Part shown: in pieces, positions 45,340-54,667 of the stretch
Position numbering within the stretch: the first letter of the stretch is position 1
Layout of the letters: each line of letters begins with the position of its first letter
Assembly: GCA_963704595.1 (NCBI GenBank)
Contig: OY969922.1
Coordinates: 62,001-126,000, forward strand
DNA from: Acuticoccus sp963704595
Lineage (GTDB): Bacteria; Pseudomonadota; Alphaproteobacteria; Rhizobiales; Amorphaceae
DNA: 64,000 nt
Reading direction: 5' to 3'
The notes under the pieces: model-generated
Told to the model about the DNA's origin: nothing
Databases searched by the model: none
The model's input: only the letters and a program-made list of their open reading frames with translations
Translations under genes and position numbers: made by a program

Positions 45340-47272
45340 CGAACCAGAAGCGCTCGTGCTGGAACGGGTACGGCGGCAACGCGACGCGCATCGCGCCGGG
45401 CGGCAGGAGCCCGCGCGGATCGACCGCCGCGCCGAGCCGGACGAGTTCGGCGAGCGCCTCGAGCAGAGCCCGGACCGGATCGCCCCCCTCCGCTACTCTG
45501 ACCACCCGGGCCCCCTCGGGCGCATCCGCCGTGCCGACGGCGAGGACGAAGTCGCCCTCGTCCGCCACCGTGAGCTCCGCCGCCTCGCACAGCGCGACCA
45601 GCAGCGCCCGCGGTCCTTCACCGCCCGGCGGGATGTGGGGGAACGCCGCGGCAAGGGCTGCCTCGTCCACCACGCAGTCCGTCAGCGAAATTCGCCTCCG
45701 CACCACGCCACGCCGCGGCGCCTGCCTTGCGGGCGCGCTCGCGGCGATAGCGTCGAGGCCGGCCGCGGCTTCCGCAGTCGTTGCCGCAACCACGGCATCC
45801 GCGCAGGCAAGGCCGGTCCATGTCCGCGCCGTCGCGCGCGCCACCGCGGCGAGCGGGCGCTCCGGCTCGGCGCGCAGCATCGCGGCGAGCGCGGCCGCCC
45901 GGGCGCCGAGCGCTGCCGGCGTCGCGGCCGACAGCGCGATCAGAACGGGACCGTCCGTTTCGGCGTCCTGCAGCGTGCTCGCGAGCGGCGGCTCCGCCAC
46001 CACCACGTGCACGTTCGTGCCGCTGAAGCCCGATGCGTTGACCCCCGCGATCCGTGCGCCACCCCCCCACGGCTCCGTCGCGGTCTGCACCCGGATCGGC
46101 AGCTCCGCCCACGGGATGCCTTGCGAAAGCTCGCCGAGCGGCGGCTGCGCGGGCAGGACGCCATGGCGGACCATCAGCACGGCCTTGGCGAAGCCCGCGA
46201 GGCCCGCGCCGCCCTCGAGATGCCCCACCGCCGCCTTCACCGTGCCGATCCTGAGCGGCGTCGCCGGATCGCGCCCGCCGAAGACCTCGGCCATCGCGCT
46301 CATCTCGATCGTATCGCCGAGCGGCGTCGCCGAGCCGTGCGCCTCGACGTAGCCGACATCCGCCGGCGCGACCCCCGCGCGGGCGAGCGCGGCGGTGATG
46401 GCGCGCGCCTGTCCGCTGGCGGAGGGCGCGCTCAGCCCGTTGGTCCGCCCGTTGTGGTTCGAGGCCCAGCCCTTCACCACGGCGTGGATCGTGTCGCCGT
46501 CAGCCTTCGCCTGCGCCAGCGTCTTCAGGACCACCGCAACGCAGCCCTCGCCGCGCGCATAGCCTGCCGCGCCAGCCCCGAACGGCCGCGGCGTCCCGTC
46601 GGGCGCCAGCACCCGCATCCGGCACAGGCTCGCCATCACGTCAGGCGACAGGATGAGATTGACGCCCGCCACAACCGCCATCGGCACCTCGCCGCGCAGG
46701 AGGTTCTCGCAGGCGAGCGTCAGCGCCATCAGCGATGCGCTGCACGCCGTGTCGACGGCGATGGCGGGCCCGGTCAGCCCGAGGCAGTAGGCGATCCGCC
46801 CCGCCGCGACCGACATCGCGCCCCCGGTGGCCACATACGGGTTCGCCGCGGCGGGATAGCCTGCGTTCGCCTGCAGCAGCCAGTAGTCGACGCTTGAGAG
46901 GCCGACGAACACGCCGACCGGCTCGCCCGAGAGCCCTGCCGGCGCGACGCCCGCCAATTCAAGCGCTTCCCACGCCACCTCCAGAAGCAGCCTGTGCTGC
47001 GGGTCGGCGGCGCGCGCGTCGTGCGGCGAAAGGCCGAACAGGCGGCGGTCGAACCCGGCGACGTCGTCGATCGTGCCCGCCCGGTCGGTGTAGATCTTGC
47101 CGGCCGCCTGCAGGTTGGGGTCGTGGTGATCGGCCAGCGGCCAGCGGTGCTCGGGCAGCGGACGGATCGCCGAATGCCCCGCCGCGAGGTTGGCGAGGAA
47201 GGCCGCCGGGTCCGTGGCGCCCGGCAGACGAAGGGCAAGGCCCGTCACCGCAATGTCTTCCCCCGCGCTCAT
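45329..47272 (-). CDS. Type-I polyketide ketosynthase protein without acyltransferase
   Basis: 647 residues from ATG 47272, sharing one base with the ligase stop (TGATG). The first 430 residues are a full ketosynthase: active Cys in VDTACSASLMAL, His in YVEAHGSATPLGD and His in KAAVGHLEGGAGLAG. The remaining 210 residues begin like the KS-AT linker (VLIALSAATPAALGARAAAL) and end with the post-AT linker LPPYPFQHERFWFDDV, but the acyltransferase between them is reduced to about 130 residues with no GHSxG. There is no ACP, KR or DH. It must receive extender units in trans or use acyl donors directly, probably condensing the acyl chain from the adjacent fatty acyl-AMP ligase-ACP. Confidence 0.88.
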   Translation of the reverse strand: MSAGEDIAVTGLALRLPGATDPAAFLANLAAGHSAIRPLPEHRWPLADHHDPNLQAAGKIYTDRAGTIDDVAGFDRRLFGLSPHDARAADPQHRLLLEVAWEALELAGVAPAGLSGEPVGVFVGLSSVDYWLLQANAGYPAAANPYVATGGAMSVAAGRIAYCLGLTGPAIAVDTACSASLMALTLACENLLRGEVPMAVVAGVNLILSPDVMASLCRMRVLAPDGTPRPFGAGAAGYARGEGCVAVVLKTLAQAKADGDTIHAVVKGWASNHNGRTNGLSAPSASGQARAITAALARAGVAPADVGYVEAHGSATPLGDTIEMSAMAEVFGGRDPATPLRIGTVKAAVGHLEGGAGLAGFAKAVLMVRHGVLPAQPPLGELSQGIPWAELPIRVQTATEPWGGGARIAGVNASGFSGTNVHVVVAEPPLASTLQDAETDGPVLIALSAATPAALGARAAALAAMLRAEPERPLAAVARATARTWTGLACADAVVAATTAEAAAGLDAIAASAPARQAPRRGVVRRRISLTDCVVDEAALAAAFPHIPPGGEGPRALLVALCEAAELTVADEGDFVLAVGTADAPEGARVVRVAEGGDPVRALLEALAELVRLGAAVDPRGLLPPGAMRVALPPYPFQHERFWFDDV

Positions 47273-49329
47273 CACCGGACGAGATCGGCTTCCAGGCCGG
47301 CGAGGAGCGCGCCAAGCGTCGTGCGCTCGAACAGGAGTTCGGCCGGGAAGGGTGCGTCGGTGGCGAGCTCGAGGTCCTGCGCGAACTCGGTCGCCATGGC
47401 GGAGGAGAGGCCGAAGTCGGCCCAGGTGATGCCGTCGTCGATCTCCGCGGCGTCGAGCTTCAGCGCGGCGGCCATCCACCGTCGCACGAACGTCTCGAGG
47501 TCGCCCGCGGTCAGCCGGCCCCGGCGCGCCGCAAGGGCGGCCACGGCCTCAGCGCGCGGCCCGGCGAACGCGTCGTCGCCGTCGACGTCCGGCCGCCAGT
47601 CGCACGCGACGGCACTGCCTTCGCCGAGCGCCGCGAACGTCGCCGCGCGCCGCTGCTTGCCGCTGGTGGTGAGGAGGATCGCGCCGGAGTGGACGAGCAC
47701 CACCCGCGCCAGCGAAACGCCGTGGTGAACGAGCACCGCCCGCCAGATCGCCCGGGCGAGCGCCGCGTCGTCGTCCCCCGGTCGTGCGCGCTGGATTTCC
47801 TGCACCGCCACCAGGTCCTGTGCGGCGGTGTCCGGCTGAACCACCACAGTGCGGCCGGCTCTTGCGCGGGGGTGCGCCTCGCCCACGGTCCGTTCGATGT
47901 CGGACGGCTGGATGTTGCGCCCGTCGACGATGAGAAGATCCTTGAGCCGCCCCGTGACGAAGAGCTCGCCGTCCCGAAGGAAGCCGAGGTCGCCCGTCCG
48001 CAGGTACGGCCCCGTCCCGTCGCGCAGGAGCGCGCCGAAGGTCTCCGCGCTCGCCGCAGCGTTCTGCCAGTAACCGGCACCGACCGTCGGCCCGGCCACC
48101 CAGATTTCGCCGACCGCACCCTCGGGGCGCGCGGCGTGGGTCTCGGGATCGGCGATCGCGACCCGGACCTGCGGCTGCCCGGAGGACACGAGCGTGCGCC
48201 CCGCCACGCCCTGTTCGGGCGGAACGGCGCGTCCGGCTTCGAGCGCATCTCGGTCGACCGTCAGGAACACGGGCGCCTCGCGCCGCGGCGCTCCCGCGAC
48301 CAGAAGCGTCGTCTCGGCTAGGCCGTAGCAGGGGAGGAAGGCCTCGCGGCGGAAGCCCACCGGGCCGAACGCCTCGCAGAAGCGGGTGATGGTCGCGGGA
48401 TTGATGGGTTCGGCACCGTTGTACGCGACGCGCAGGTGGCCGAGCGAAAGGCGCTCCCGCCGCGCGCCGGTGACGAGATCGACGCAGCGGTCGTAGGCGA
48501 AGTTCGGCGCGCCGGTGACCGTCACGCCGTGGCGGGAGATGGCGGAGAGCCAGTTCGCCGGCCGCATCATGAACGCCATCGGCGACATCAGGAGCGTCCG
48601 CCCGCCTTTCCAGAGGAGGTAGAGGAGGCCGCCGAACAGGCCCATGTCGTGCTCGAACGGCAGCCACGACAGCATCACGTCGTCCCGCCCGCAGCCGAAC
48701 GCACCGTCGATCGCGTCGACGACCGCGGCCATGCTGCCATGGGTGATGACGACGCCCTTGGGGTCGCTGGTGGAGCCGGACGTGTACTGCAGGACGGCAG
48801 GCGCAGCGGCGTCCGGCACAGGCCATGGCGCGGGAGGCGGCCCGTCCGCGCCCTGGTCGTCGACCAGGATGACCGGCGTTTCGCCGAAGAACGCGGCGCC
48901 CCCGTCGAGCGCGGCGAGCGCGGCCGACGTGGTCAGCACCGCCTCGATACCGGCATCGGCCGACACGGTCTGGTAGCGTTCGGCTGCAGCCCGGCCGACG
49001 GGCAGGAGCATCGGCACCGCGACGCGGCCCGAAGCGAGGCAGCCGATCAGCGCCGGCGCGAAGTGGAGCGACGGTTCGATCACCAGGGCAACGCGGCCTC
49101 CCGGCCGGACCATGACCGATAGCGCCTCTGCCACCCGGCCCGCCCTCGCGTGCAGGGCAGCGTAGGTCAGTTCGGCGACGATCTCGTCGCCCTTCAGGAA
49201 CGCATAGGCGGTGCGACCGCCGTCCAGCCGGGCATGGCGTTCGACGACCGCGGTGAGCGGAAGCCGCGGCGCGGGTGGCGAGAGGGGCGCTGTCGAGGCG
49301 GCGCTCGAAATCTCCCCTGAGTCCAGCAT
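47272..49329 (-). CDS. Fatty acyl-AMP ligase fused to acyl carrier domain
   Basis: 685 residues from ATG 49329; the frame is open to 49488 but the extra part is AT-rich and atypical. Adenylation motifs: PAVLQYTSGSTSDPKGVVIT, FLPCYGLAETTLLVAG, RTGDLGFLRDGELFVTGR and DLLIVDGRNIQPSDIE; the RNIQP signature marks FAALs, which load acyl-AMP onto a carrier protein rather than CoA. The C-terminal 80 residues form an acyl carrier domain with the phosphopantetheine Ser in DFGLSSAMATEF. So it activates a fatty or aryl acid and loads it in cis, priming the ketosynthase encoded next. First gene of the minus-strand half of the cluster. Confidence 0.9.
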   Translation of the reverse strand: MLDSGEISSAASTAPLSPPAPRLPLTAVVERHARLDGGRTAYAFLKGDEIVAELTYAALHARAGRVAEALSVMVRPGGRVALVIEPSLHFAPALIGCLASGRVAVPMLLPVGRAAAERYQTVSADAGIEAVLTTSAALAALDGGAAFFGETPVILVDDQGADGPPPAPWPVPDAAAPAVLQYTSGSTSDPKGVVITHGSMAAVVDAIDGAFGCGRDDVMLSWLPFEHDMGLFGGLLYLLWKGGRTLLMSPMAFMMRPANWLSAISRHGVTVTGAPNFAYDRCVDLVTGARRERLSLGHLRVAYNGAEPINPATITRFCEAFGPVGFRREAFLPCYGLAETTLLVAGAPRREAPVFLTVDRDALEAGRAVPPEQGVAGRTLVSSGQPQVRVAIADPETHAARPEGAVGEIWVAGPTVGAGYWQNAAASAETFGALLRDGTGPYLRTGDLGFLRDGELFVTGRLKDLLIVDGRNIQPSDIERTVGEAHPRARAGRTVVVQPDTAAQDLVAVQEIQRARPGDDDAALARAIWRAVLVHHGVSLARVVLVHSGAILLTTSGKQRRAATFAALGEGSAVACDWRPDVDGDDAFAGPRAEAVAALAARRGRLTAGDLETFVRRWMAAALKLDAAEIDDGITWADFGLSSAMATEFAQDLELATDAPFPAELLFERTTLGALLAGLEADLVR

Positions 49330-49910
49330 CAAATCAGCCGATCCATCTTTCCGGTCCGGAATTGCGTTCGTCCCGCGAACCGGCGCGTGCGCCGGCACGA
49401 ATCCCGCAACGGGAAGACCCAAATCCTGCCTTTTGATACCTAGATTTAGGCGCACGTGAATACCCCTCAATCCCGGAAATCGGACCATCCCCGGATGACT
49501 ATGGCAATCCCCCGGACTCGATGCCTGACGACCCTTCTACAAATATGAATGAAAACGTATAATCCTGATCCCCACGACGCTTTGCGCGATCGGCGGGTGC
49601 GGACCGGAGCGCCTCCCGCAAACGGCTGCGGACGGGGGTGCCAGGCAGCGAGTTCACCGCCCTTCGGTTGTATGAAAGCAGCCGCCGATAATCGCAGGCT
49701 GACCGCGTTGACGACCTGTCCGGGATCGTCGTAAAGCGCAAAATATTGCGGCAATCGTCTTCAGGCCGGAAGTTTCCACCGCGGGACATTGCCGGCATGG
49801 CAGCGCCGTCCGCACCGAGGCGCCCGGAGCTGCCGCGAAAGGATCGAGATCTTGCGCGAAGGCCCGCGGACGCCGTGCGGACGAACCGACCCAGCCTTGA
49901 AGGCACCGCG
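49330..49910. other. 581-base divergent regulatory region of the biosynthetic cluster
   Basis: Lies between the divergent FAAL and GT2 genes and is clearly less GC-rich than its surroundings, so both half-clusters are probably controlled here. It holds TATAAT (49558-49563) facing the GT2 gene, with only a weak -35 (TTCTAC 49535-49540), and an inverted repeat CCTA-GATT-TAGG (49439-49450) about 110 bases before the FAAL start. No gene was recognised in it. Confidence 0.5.
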
Positions 49911-50852
49911 ATGACGGCCGTGCGCACCTCCGTCGTCGTTGTCTCGTACGACATGGCGCGCGTCCTGCCCCGCACGATCCTCTCGCTCGCCCCGCCCTAC
50001 CAGGCGCCGGTGCCGGGCGGGCTCGAGATCATCATCGTCGACAACGGTTCGCCCGTCCCGCCCCGCCGGGAGGACTTTGCGGTCGACGTGCCGCTCAGCG
50101 TCGTCGCGGCGCCCGAGCCGTCGCCGTCCCCGGTCGGCGCGATCAACCACGGCCTGTCGCTCGCACGGGGCGACGTCATCGGCGTCTGGATCGACGGGGC
50201 CCGGCTCGCCAGCCCCGGCCTCGTCGCCGCCTGCACCGCCGTCTGCACCGCCAACCCGGGCGCGCTCGCCGCCACGCCCAACTATCACCTCGGCCACGCG
50301 CCGCAGTACGTCCGTTCCGCCGCCGCCTACAGCGAGGCGGAGGAGGATGCGCTGCTCGCCTCCATCGGCTGGCCGGAAAACGGCGCGCGCCTGTTCGAGA
50401 TCGCCGCCCCCGCGGATGCGTCCGGCGTCGGCACCGCGATGCTGGAGACGAACGCGCTGTTCATGGCGCGCGCCCTCTGGGAGAGGCTCGGCGGCTACGA
50501 ACCGCGCTTCACGTCGGCAGGCGGCGGCGCGGCGAACCCCGACCTTTTCCTGCGCGCGCTCGCCCTGCCGGATACCACGCTCACCCTGATCGACGGCGAG
50601 GCGACCTTCCACCAGATCCATGGCGGCGTGACCAGCAACGCACCCGACGTGTTCAGCGTGATGAAGGCGCTTTCGGCGGAATATTTCAGGGTTCGCGGCA
50701 GGGCGCTTGCCCTGTGGCGCGGCGAGGCGCAGCTCTACGACCCCGCCACCGGCACGCTGACGCCGCACACGGTCGGGGACCGCAAGGCGCGCGCGGCGGC
50801 GACGACAACGAACGGCCCGGGCGCAGCGCGCGCCGCGGCAGGACAGGGGTAG
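49911..50852 (+). CDS. Family-2 glycosyltransferase
   Basis: 313 residues from ATG 49911. GT-A fold: VVVVSYDMARVLPRTILSL, LEIIIVDNGSPVPP with the nucleotide-contact Asp, GAINHGLSLARGDVIGVWID (DxD-like position reading WIDGAR), and ETNALFMARALWERLGGYEP. It should transfer a nucleotide-activated sugar in the cytoplasm. First gene of the plus-strand half, 4 bases before the repeat-hydrolase fusion. Acceptor unknown. Confidence 0.87.
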   Translation: MTAVRTSVVVVSYDMARVLPRTILSLAPPYQAPVPGGLEIIIVDNGSPVPPRREDFAVDVPLSVVAAPEPSPSPVGAINHGLSLARGDVIGVWIDGARLASPGLVAACTAVCTANPGALAATPNYHLGHAPQYVRSAAAYSEAEEDALLASIGWPENGARLFEIAAPADASGVGTAMLETNALFMARALWERLGGYEPRFTSAGGGAANPDLFLRALALPDTTLTLIDGEATFHQIHGGVTSNAPDVFSVMKALSAEYFRVRGRALALWRGEAQLYDPATGTLTPHTVGDRKARAAATTTNGPGAARAAAGQG

Positions 50853-50856
50853 CACC

Positions 50857-52536
50857 ATGGCAGAGCTCGCAGCATTCGACAGCGCCGGCGTCACCCGGAT
50901 GATCGAGGAGCGTCGGTTCGACGAGGCGGCCGCCCGCGTCGACGAGGTGCTGACCGCCGACCCGTCGAACCTTCTCGCGATGCTGTCGCGCCTGCGCCTG
51001 TTCATCGCCGTCGGGCAGACTGCCGAGGCGGTCGCCCTCTCCGAACGGCTCACCCGGAAATTCCCGCGCAACAAATGGGTCGCCGCCGGCAGGATCGACG
51101 CGCTCCTCGCCGCGGGCGACCTCCCGGCGGCGCGCGAGAGCTTTCTCGGGATGGAAGCACCGACGGAGGCGGACGCCCCGCTGGTCACGCGGATGATCAC
51201 CGCGGTCACACAGGCCGACCCCGACCGGGCGAGCCGCATCGCCCTCCTCGAGAAGGCTGCCGAGGCGTGGCCGGGCTCGCAGGCGGTGCTGACCAAACTC
51301 GCCCTGCAGACCTATCTCGACGGGCGCGGGCAGGACGCGGCGGCAATCCTCGCGAAGGCCGAAGCGCTCGGCCCGCTGCCGGCCTACACCAAGACCCTGC
51401 GCGAGGCGCTGCTGACGGCAAGTGGAGATCACGCGGCAGCCGTCGAAGCGCTGAGCGCCACCGAGGCAACGAACCCGGGCGACAGCGAGACCACGCGCCG
51501 GCTGGTGCGGATGCTCGCCGCCGCCGGCCGGTTCGACGACGCGGCCGAAAAGCTGAGCGAGGCGCTCGACCGCTGGCCGCTCGACTGGCTGGTCCTCTAC
51601 CGCCTCAACCGGACCTTCCTCACGCCGCAGCAGGACGCGGCGGTGTTCGCCGAGCTGAAGGCGACCCTCGACACCGGAGAGCCGACCGCGCTCTGGCGGC
51701 TCCAGTTCGCCCAGTTCGCCCAGCGGGCCGGCCATACCGATCTCGCGGCAGAGATCCTGCGCGAGCTCTCGGACGGCACGGCGGCGAGCCACATCGCGGC
51801 GCCCAACCTCGCGGCGCTCGAGCGGGCGCTGGCCGACGGCGCCGGCCCGTCCCGCGTCGATCTCGACATGACGCGGGACGTCACCATCGTGCGAGCGGAC
51901 GATGCGGTCGCGACGGTCGTGGTGTTCGGCAGCCTCGTCGGCGGCATCGGCCACCTTCCCTTCACGGTGGTCGATCCGATGCTGGCGCGGCTCCCGGTCA
52001 ACGTCGTCTACCTGCGCGACCGGTCGGGCATGGCGTTCCTGCGCGGCGTCGCGAGCCTCGGCCCCAACGAAGCCACGACCGTGACCGCGCTCAGGATTCT
52101 GGTGGCCGGGCTCGGCGCGAAGCGTATCGTCACCACCGGCAGCTCGATCAGCGGCTATTCCGCCACCCGCTACGGCCTCGCGATGGGTGCGGACGCCACG
52201 GTCTCGTTCGCCGGCCCGACGGCCCTCGCCCAGGGGCGGTCGGATTCCCGCAACGCATCGCTGGGGATGGAGGAGATCCAGGCGGTGGCCCGCGGCTCGG
52301 GCGACCTCGCCGACAGGATCGCCGCGGCGGAGGACTTCACGCTGACGCTCGTCGTCGGCAGCGATTTCGCGCCGGACGCCAGAAGCGCCGAGAAGGTAGC
52401 GGCACTCGCCAACGTCAACATCGTGGAGCTCCCCGGCGTCGAGCATCACTTCGCCGCCCTCGCCGCCATCGCACAGGGGCGCTACCTGCCGCTCCTCGAG
52501 AGCGCCATCAATGAAGGCGCAGATGCACCGGACTGA
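50857..52536 (+). CDS. TPR-like repeat protein fused to an alpha/beta-hydrolase-like domain
   Basis: 559 residues. About 290 N-terminal residues are helical-hairpin repeats of TPR type (EERRFDEAAARVDEVLTADP, later AAAGRFDDAAEKLSEALDRW). The C-terminal 220 residues look like an alpha/beta hydrolase: VVVFGSLVGGIGHLPFTVVD, nucleophile-elbow TTGSSISGYSATRYGLAMGA and a late His in ELPGVEHHFAAL. Serine and histidine candidates are present; the acid is unclear. Similar fusions occur in capsule and surface-polysaccharide loci. It might release or transfer an acyl chain, with the repeats docking partner enzymes. Function is inferred from layout only. Confidence 0.72.
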   Translation: MAELAAFDSAGVTRMIEERRFDEAAARVDEVLTADPSNLLAMLSRLRLFIAVGQTAEAVALSERLTRKFPRNKWVAAGRIDALLAAGDLPAARESFLGMEAPTEADAPLVTRMITAVTQADPDRASRIALLEKAAEAWPGSQAVLTKLALQTYLDGRGQDAAAILAKAEALGPLPAYTKTLREALLTASGDHAAAVEALSATEATNPGDSETTRRLVRMLAAAGRFDDAAEKLSEALDRWPLDWLVLYRLNRTFLTPQQDAAVFAELKATLDTGEPTALWRLQFAQFAQRAGHTDLAAEILRELSDGTAASHIAAPNLAALERALADGAGPSRVDLDMTRDVTIVRADDAVATVVVFGSLVGGIGHLPFTVVDPMLARLPVNVVYLRDRSGMAFLRGVASLGPNEATTVTALRILVAGLGAKRIVTTGSSISGYSATRYGLAMGADATVSFAGPTALAQGRSDSRNASLGMEEIQAVARGSGDLADRIAAAEDFTLTLVVGSDFAPDARSAEKVAALANVNIVELPGVEHHFAALAAIAQGRYLPLLESAINEGADAPD

Positions 52537-52551
52537 TCGCGATCGCAGCCG

Positions 52552-53778
52552 ATGAACGCGCCCGCCCCAAGGCGCCCTGTCGTCGGCATCTTCGGCACGT
52601 TCGACGTCGAGAACTACGGCGACTTGCTGTTCCCGCTGATTGCCCGCCGTCAGCTCCGCGATGTCGCGCGCGTCGTCGCCGTCTCGCCCACTTCGGACGC
52701 GACACGCTTCGGCGACGCCCGCGCCCCAGTCTCGGTCGATGCGTTCGCGCAGGGCGAAGCCCCGGCGGCCGTGCTGATCGGCGGCGGCAACATCGTCCAC
52801 CTGCGCGACTTCGGGATCGAGGCCTACAGGAACGTGCCCGGTCACGTCGCCTACCCCGCCCTGTGGATGGGGGCGACGATGCTGGGCGCCGCGCACCGCT
52901 GCCCGGTGATCTGGAACGCCCCCGGCGTCCTGCCGCTCAAAAAGGCCGGACCGCTGGATGAACTCATCGCCGCAACACTTGCCGGCGCCGCCCACCTCGC
53001 CGTCCGCGACGACGCGAGCGCTGCGATCCTGTCCGGCTTCGGCGCCACCGCCGCCGTGGTGCCCGACACCGCACTCGGGCTCGACACGGTGTGGCCCCGC
53101 CGCCGGCTCGCACGCGTCCTGCGCGAGCGGCTCGCAGCAGCTGGGATAGAGCGCGACCAGGCCACCCTCGCCGTCCACGTGAAGGCGCGCGCACTCGGCG
53201 ACCTCTCGGTCGAAGCGTTCGCCGCCACGCTCGATGCGTCGTGCACGAAGCTCAAGCTCGCGCCGGTGCTCATCGCCATCGGCCGCATCCACGGCGACGG
53301 CGAACTCGCGCGCGAAGTCGCCGCAAGGCTCACGGTCCCCCACGCCACCCTCGACGCGCCGGATACGCTCCAGGAGATCGCCGCCGCCATTGCCTGCAGC
53401 CGGGCCGCGGTGATCGCGTCGCTGCACGGCTTCATCACCGCGACCGCCTACGGCACTCCGGCGGCGCTGGTCGCCGTCCCGGCCCTGGAGAAATTCCGTG
53501 GTTTCGCGGGGCAGGTCCTGCGGGGCGGCGATGTGGTGGCCGACTGGCCGGCGGCGTTCGCCCGCCTGGAGGCGCTGGCACAGGCCGGCTGGCCCGCGCC
53601 CGCCGACCCGGTCGAAGCACGCGCCGCCGTTGCCGGACACTGGGATGCCGTCCGCGCGCTCATCTCTGGGGGCACCACCGCCGCACAGCCTCGTCCACTC
53701 GCGGACGGATTCGTGCGCACCGCGCTCGCTGCCGGCGGGATCACGCCGCTCCTCGCCGCCGCGATCAGACCCGCCTGA
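52552..53778 (+). CDS. Polysaccharide pyruvyl transferase-family protein 1
   Basis: 408 residues. GT-B-like pyruvyl transferase fold: GIFGTFDVENYGDLLFPLI at the start (the NYGDLL glycine loop), AVLIGGGNIVHLRDFG, and the C-terminal SRAAVIASLHGFITATAYGTP with KFRGFAGQ. CsaB-type enzymes transfer pyruvate from phosphoenolpyruvate to a sugar as a ketal, adding negative charge. A second paralogue sits at 55009-56310, so two positions may be pyruvylated, or one copy may do related chemistry. Confidence 0.83.
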   Translation: MNAPAPRRPVVGIFGTFDVENYGDLLFPLIARRQLRDVARVVAVSPTSDATRFGDARAPVSVDAFAQGEAPAAVLIGGGNIVHLRDFGIEAYRNVPGHVAYPALWMGATMLGAAHRCPVIWNAPGVLPLKKAGPLDELIAATLAGAAHLAVRDDASAAILSGFGATAAVVPDTALGLDTVWPRRRLARVLRERLAAAGIERDQATLAVHVKARALGDLSVEAFAATLDASCTKLKLAPVLIAIGRIHGDGELAREVAARLTVPHATLDAPDTLQEIAAAIACSRAAVIASLHGFITATAYGTPAALVAVPALEKFRGFAGQVLRGGDVVADWPAAFARLEALAQAGWPAPADPVEARAAVAGHWDAVRALISGGTTAAQPRPLADGFVRTALAAGGITPLLAAAIRPA

Positions 53779-53789
53779 GGGCCCCGCGA

Positions 53790-54602
53790 TCAGCCCGGCC
53801 GCGCAAACACGGCGAGGAGGTAGGCGCCGACAAGCTTCTCGAAGTAGCGCGCGATGTTGGGGAGGCTGCGCGCCCGCATCGTCGCCGCGAACGGCGGCAG
53901 CGTTTCCGCCGTGATGTCCTCGACTTGGACCGGCACCAGCCCCGCGGCCACCGCTTCGGCGACGTAGGCGTCGATGTCGGCGACGACGTTCATCGCAGGG
54001 ACGACGTTGTTGGGCGCCCTCGGCACCACGTCGCTGATGATGAGGAGGCCGGCCGGTGCAAGCACCCGCGCCGCCTCGCGGAAGAACGCCGCGCGCGGCA
54101 GGAAATGACACGCGGCCTCGATGGAATGCATCCGGTCGAGCGACCCGTCCGCGAAGGCGAGCCGCGCCGCGTCCATCGTAACCATGCGTGCGCCGGGCGC
54201 GGTCTCCCTCGCGCGGTTCAGCTGCGCCGCCGAATAGTTCACGCCGATGGTCAATGCGCCCGGGTAGGCCGCGGCGAAGCGTGCGGTCGTCGCGCCGAGG
54301 CCGCAGCCGATGTCGGCGACCGTCCGCGCGGTCTCCCGCCGCTCGTCGAGCTCGATATGGCGCGAGACGAGCCGGTTGCTGGCTTCGGCGGTGCCGGTCA
54401 GCCGCGCGCCGTCCGGTCCGCGCCAGTAGCCGAGGTTGTAGAAGCCGCTTCCCTCGAACAGTGCGCCCATGGCCGGATGCAGGATGGCCTGGTCGTAGTA
54501 GGTCGCTGGGAGGGAGAACGGGCTGTCGGTCAAGGGGACGCCTTCGGACGAATGAGGCCTTGGGCCAGCCGGATTTCTGCTGGATTCTTGTAGCGGGATC
54601 AA
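53790..54602 (-). CDS. Class-I SAM-dependent methyltransferase
   Basis: 270 residues on the strand opposite its neighbours. Motif I TVADIGCGLGATTARFAA, motif II acidic residue region TIGVNYSAAQLNRARE, motif post-I MVTMDAARLAFADGSLDRMH and AARVLAPAGLLIISDVVP. The sequence resembles the small-molecule/lipid C- or O-methyltransferases found in polyketide loci. It lies between the two plus-strand groups and shares a 65-base divergent promoter with the ACP gene, supporting a role in the same product. Confidence 0.88.
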   Translation of the reverse strand: MIPLQESSRNPAGPRPHSSEGVPLTDSPFSLPATYYDQAILHPAMGALFEGSGFYNLGYWRGPDGARLTGTAEASNRLVSRHIELDERRETARTVADIGCGLGATTARFAAAYPGALTIGVNYSAAQLNRARETAPGARMVTMDAARLAFADGSLDRMHSIEAACHFLPRAAFFREAARVLAPAGLLIISDVVPRAPNNVVPAMNVVADIDAYVAEAVAAGLVPVQVEDITAETLPPFAATMRARSLPNIARYFEKLVGAYLLAVFARPG

Positions 54603-54667
54603 GTCTGGTTATAGCGTGAGTCGCGGTGTAAACCCGGCTCCGCAAACATGATTTTGGACCGTGAGCG

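Noticed and set aside
49330..49488. 53-residue N-terminal extension of the FAAL
   Set aside because: The DNA is AT-richer, carries a palindrome and has no family similarity; the FAAL start at 49329 gives a normal N-terminus, though its ribosome site is weak.
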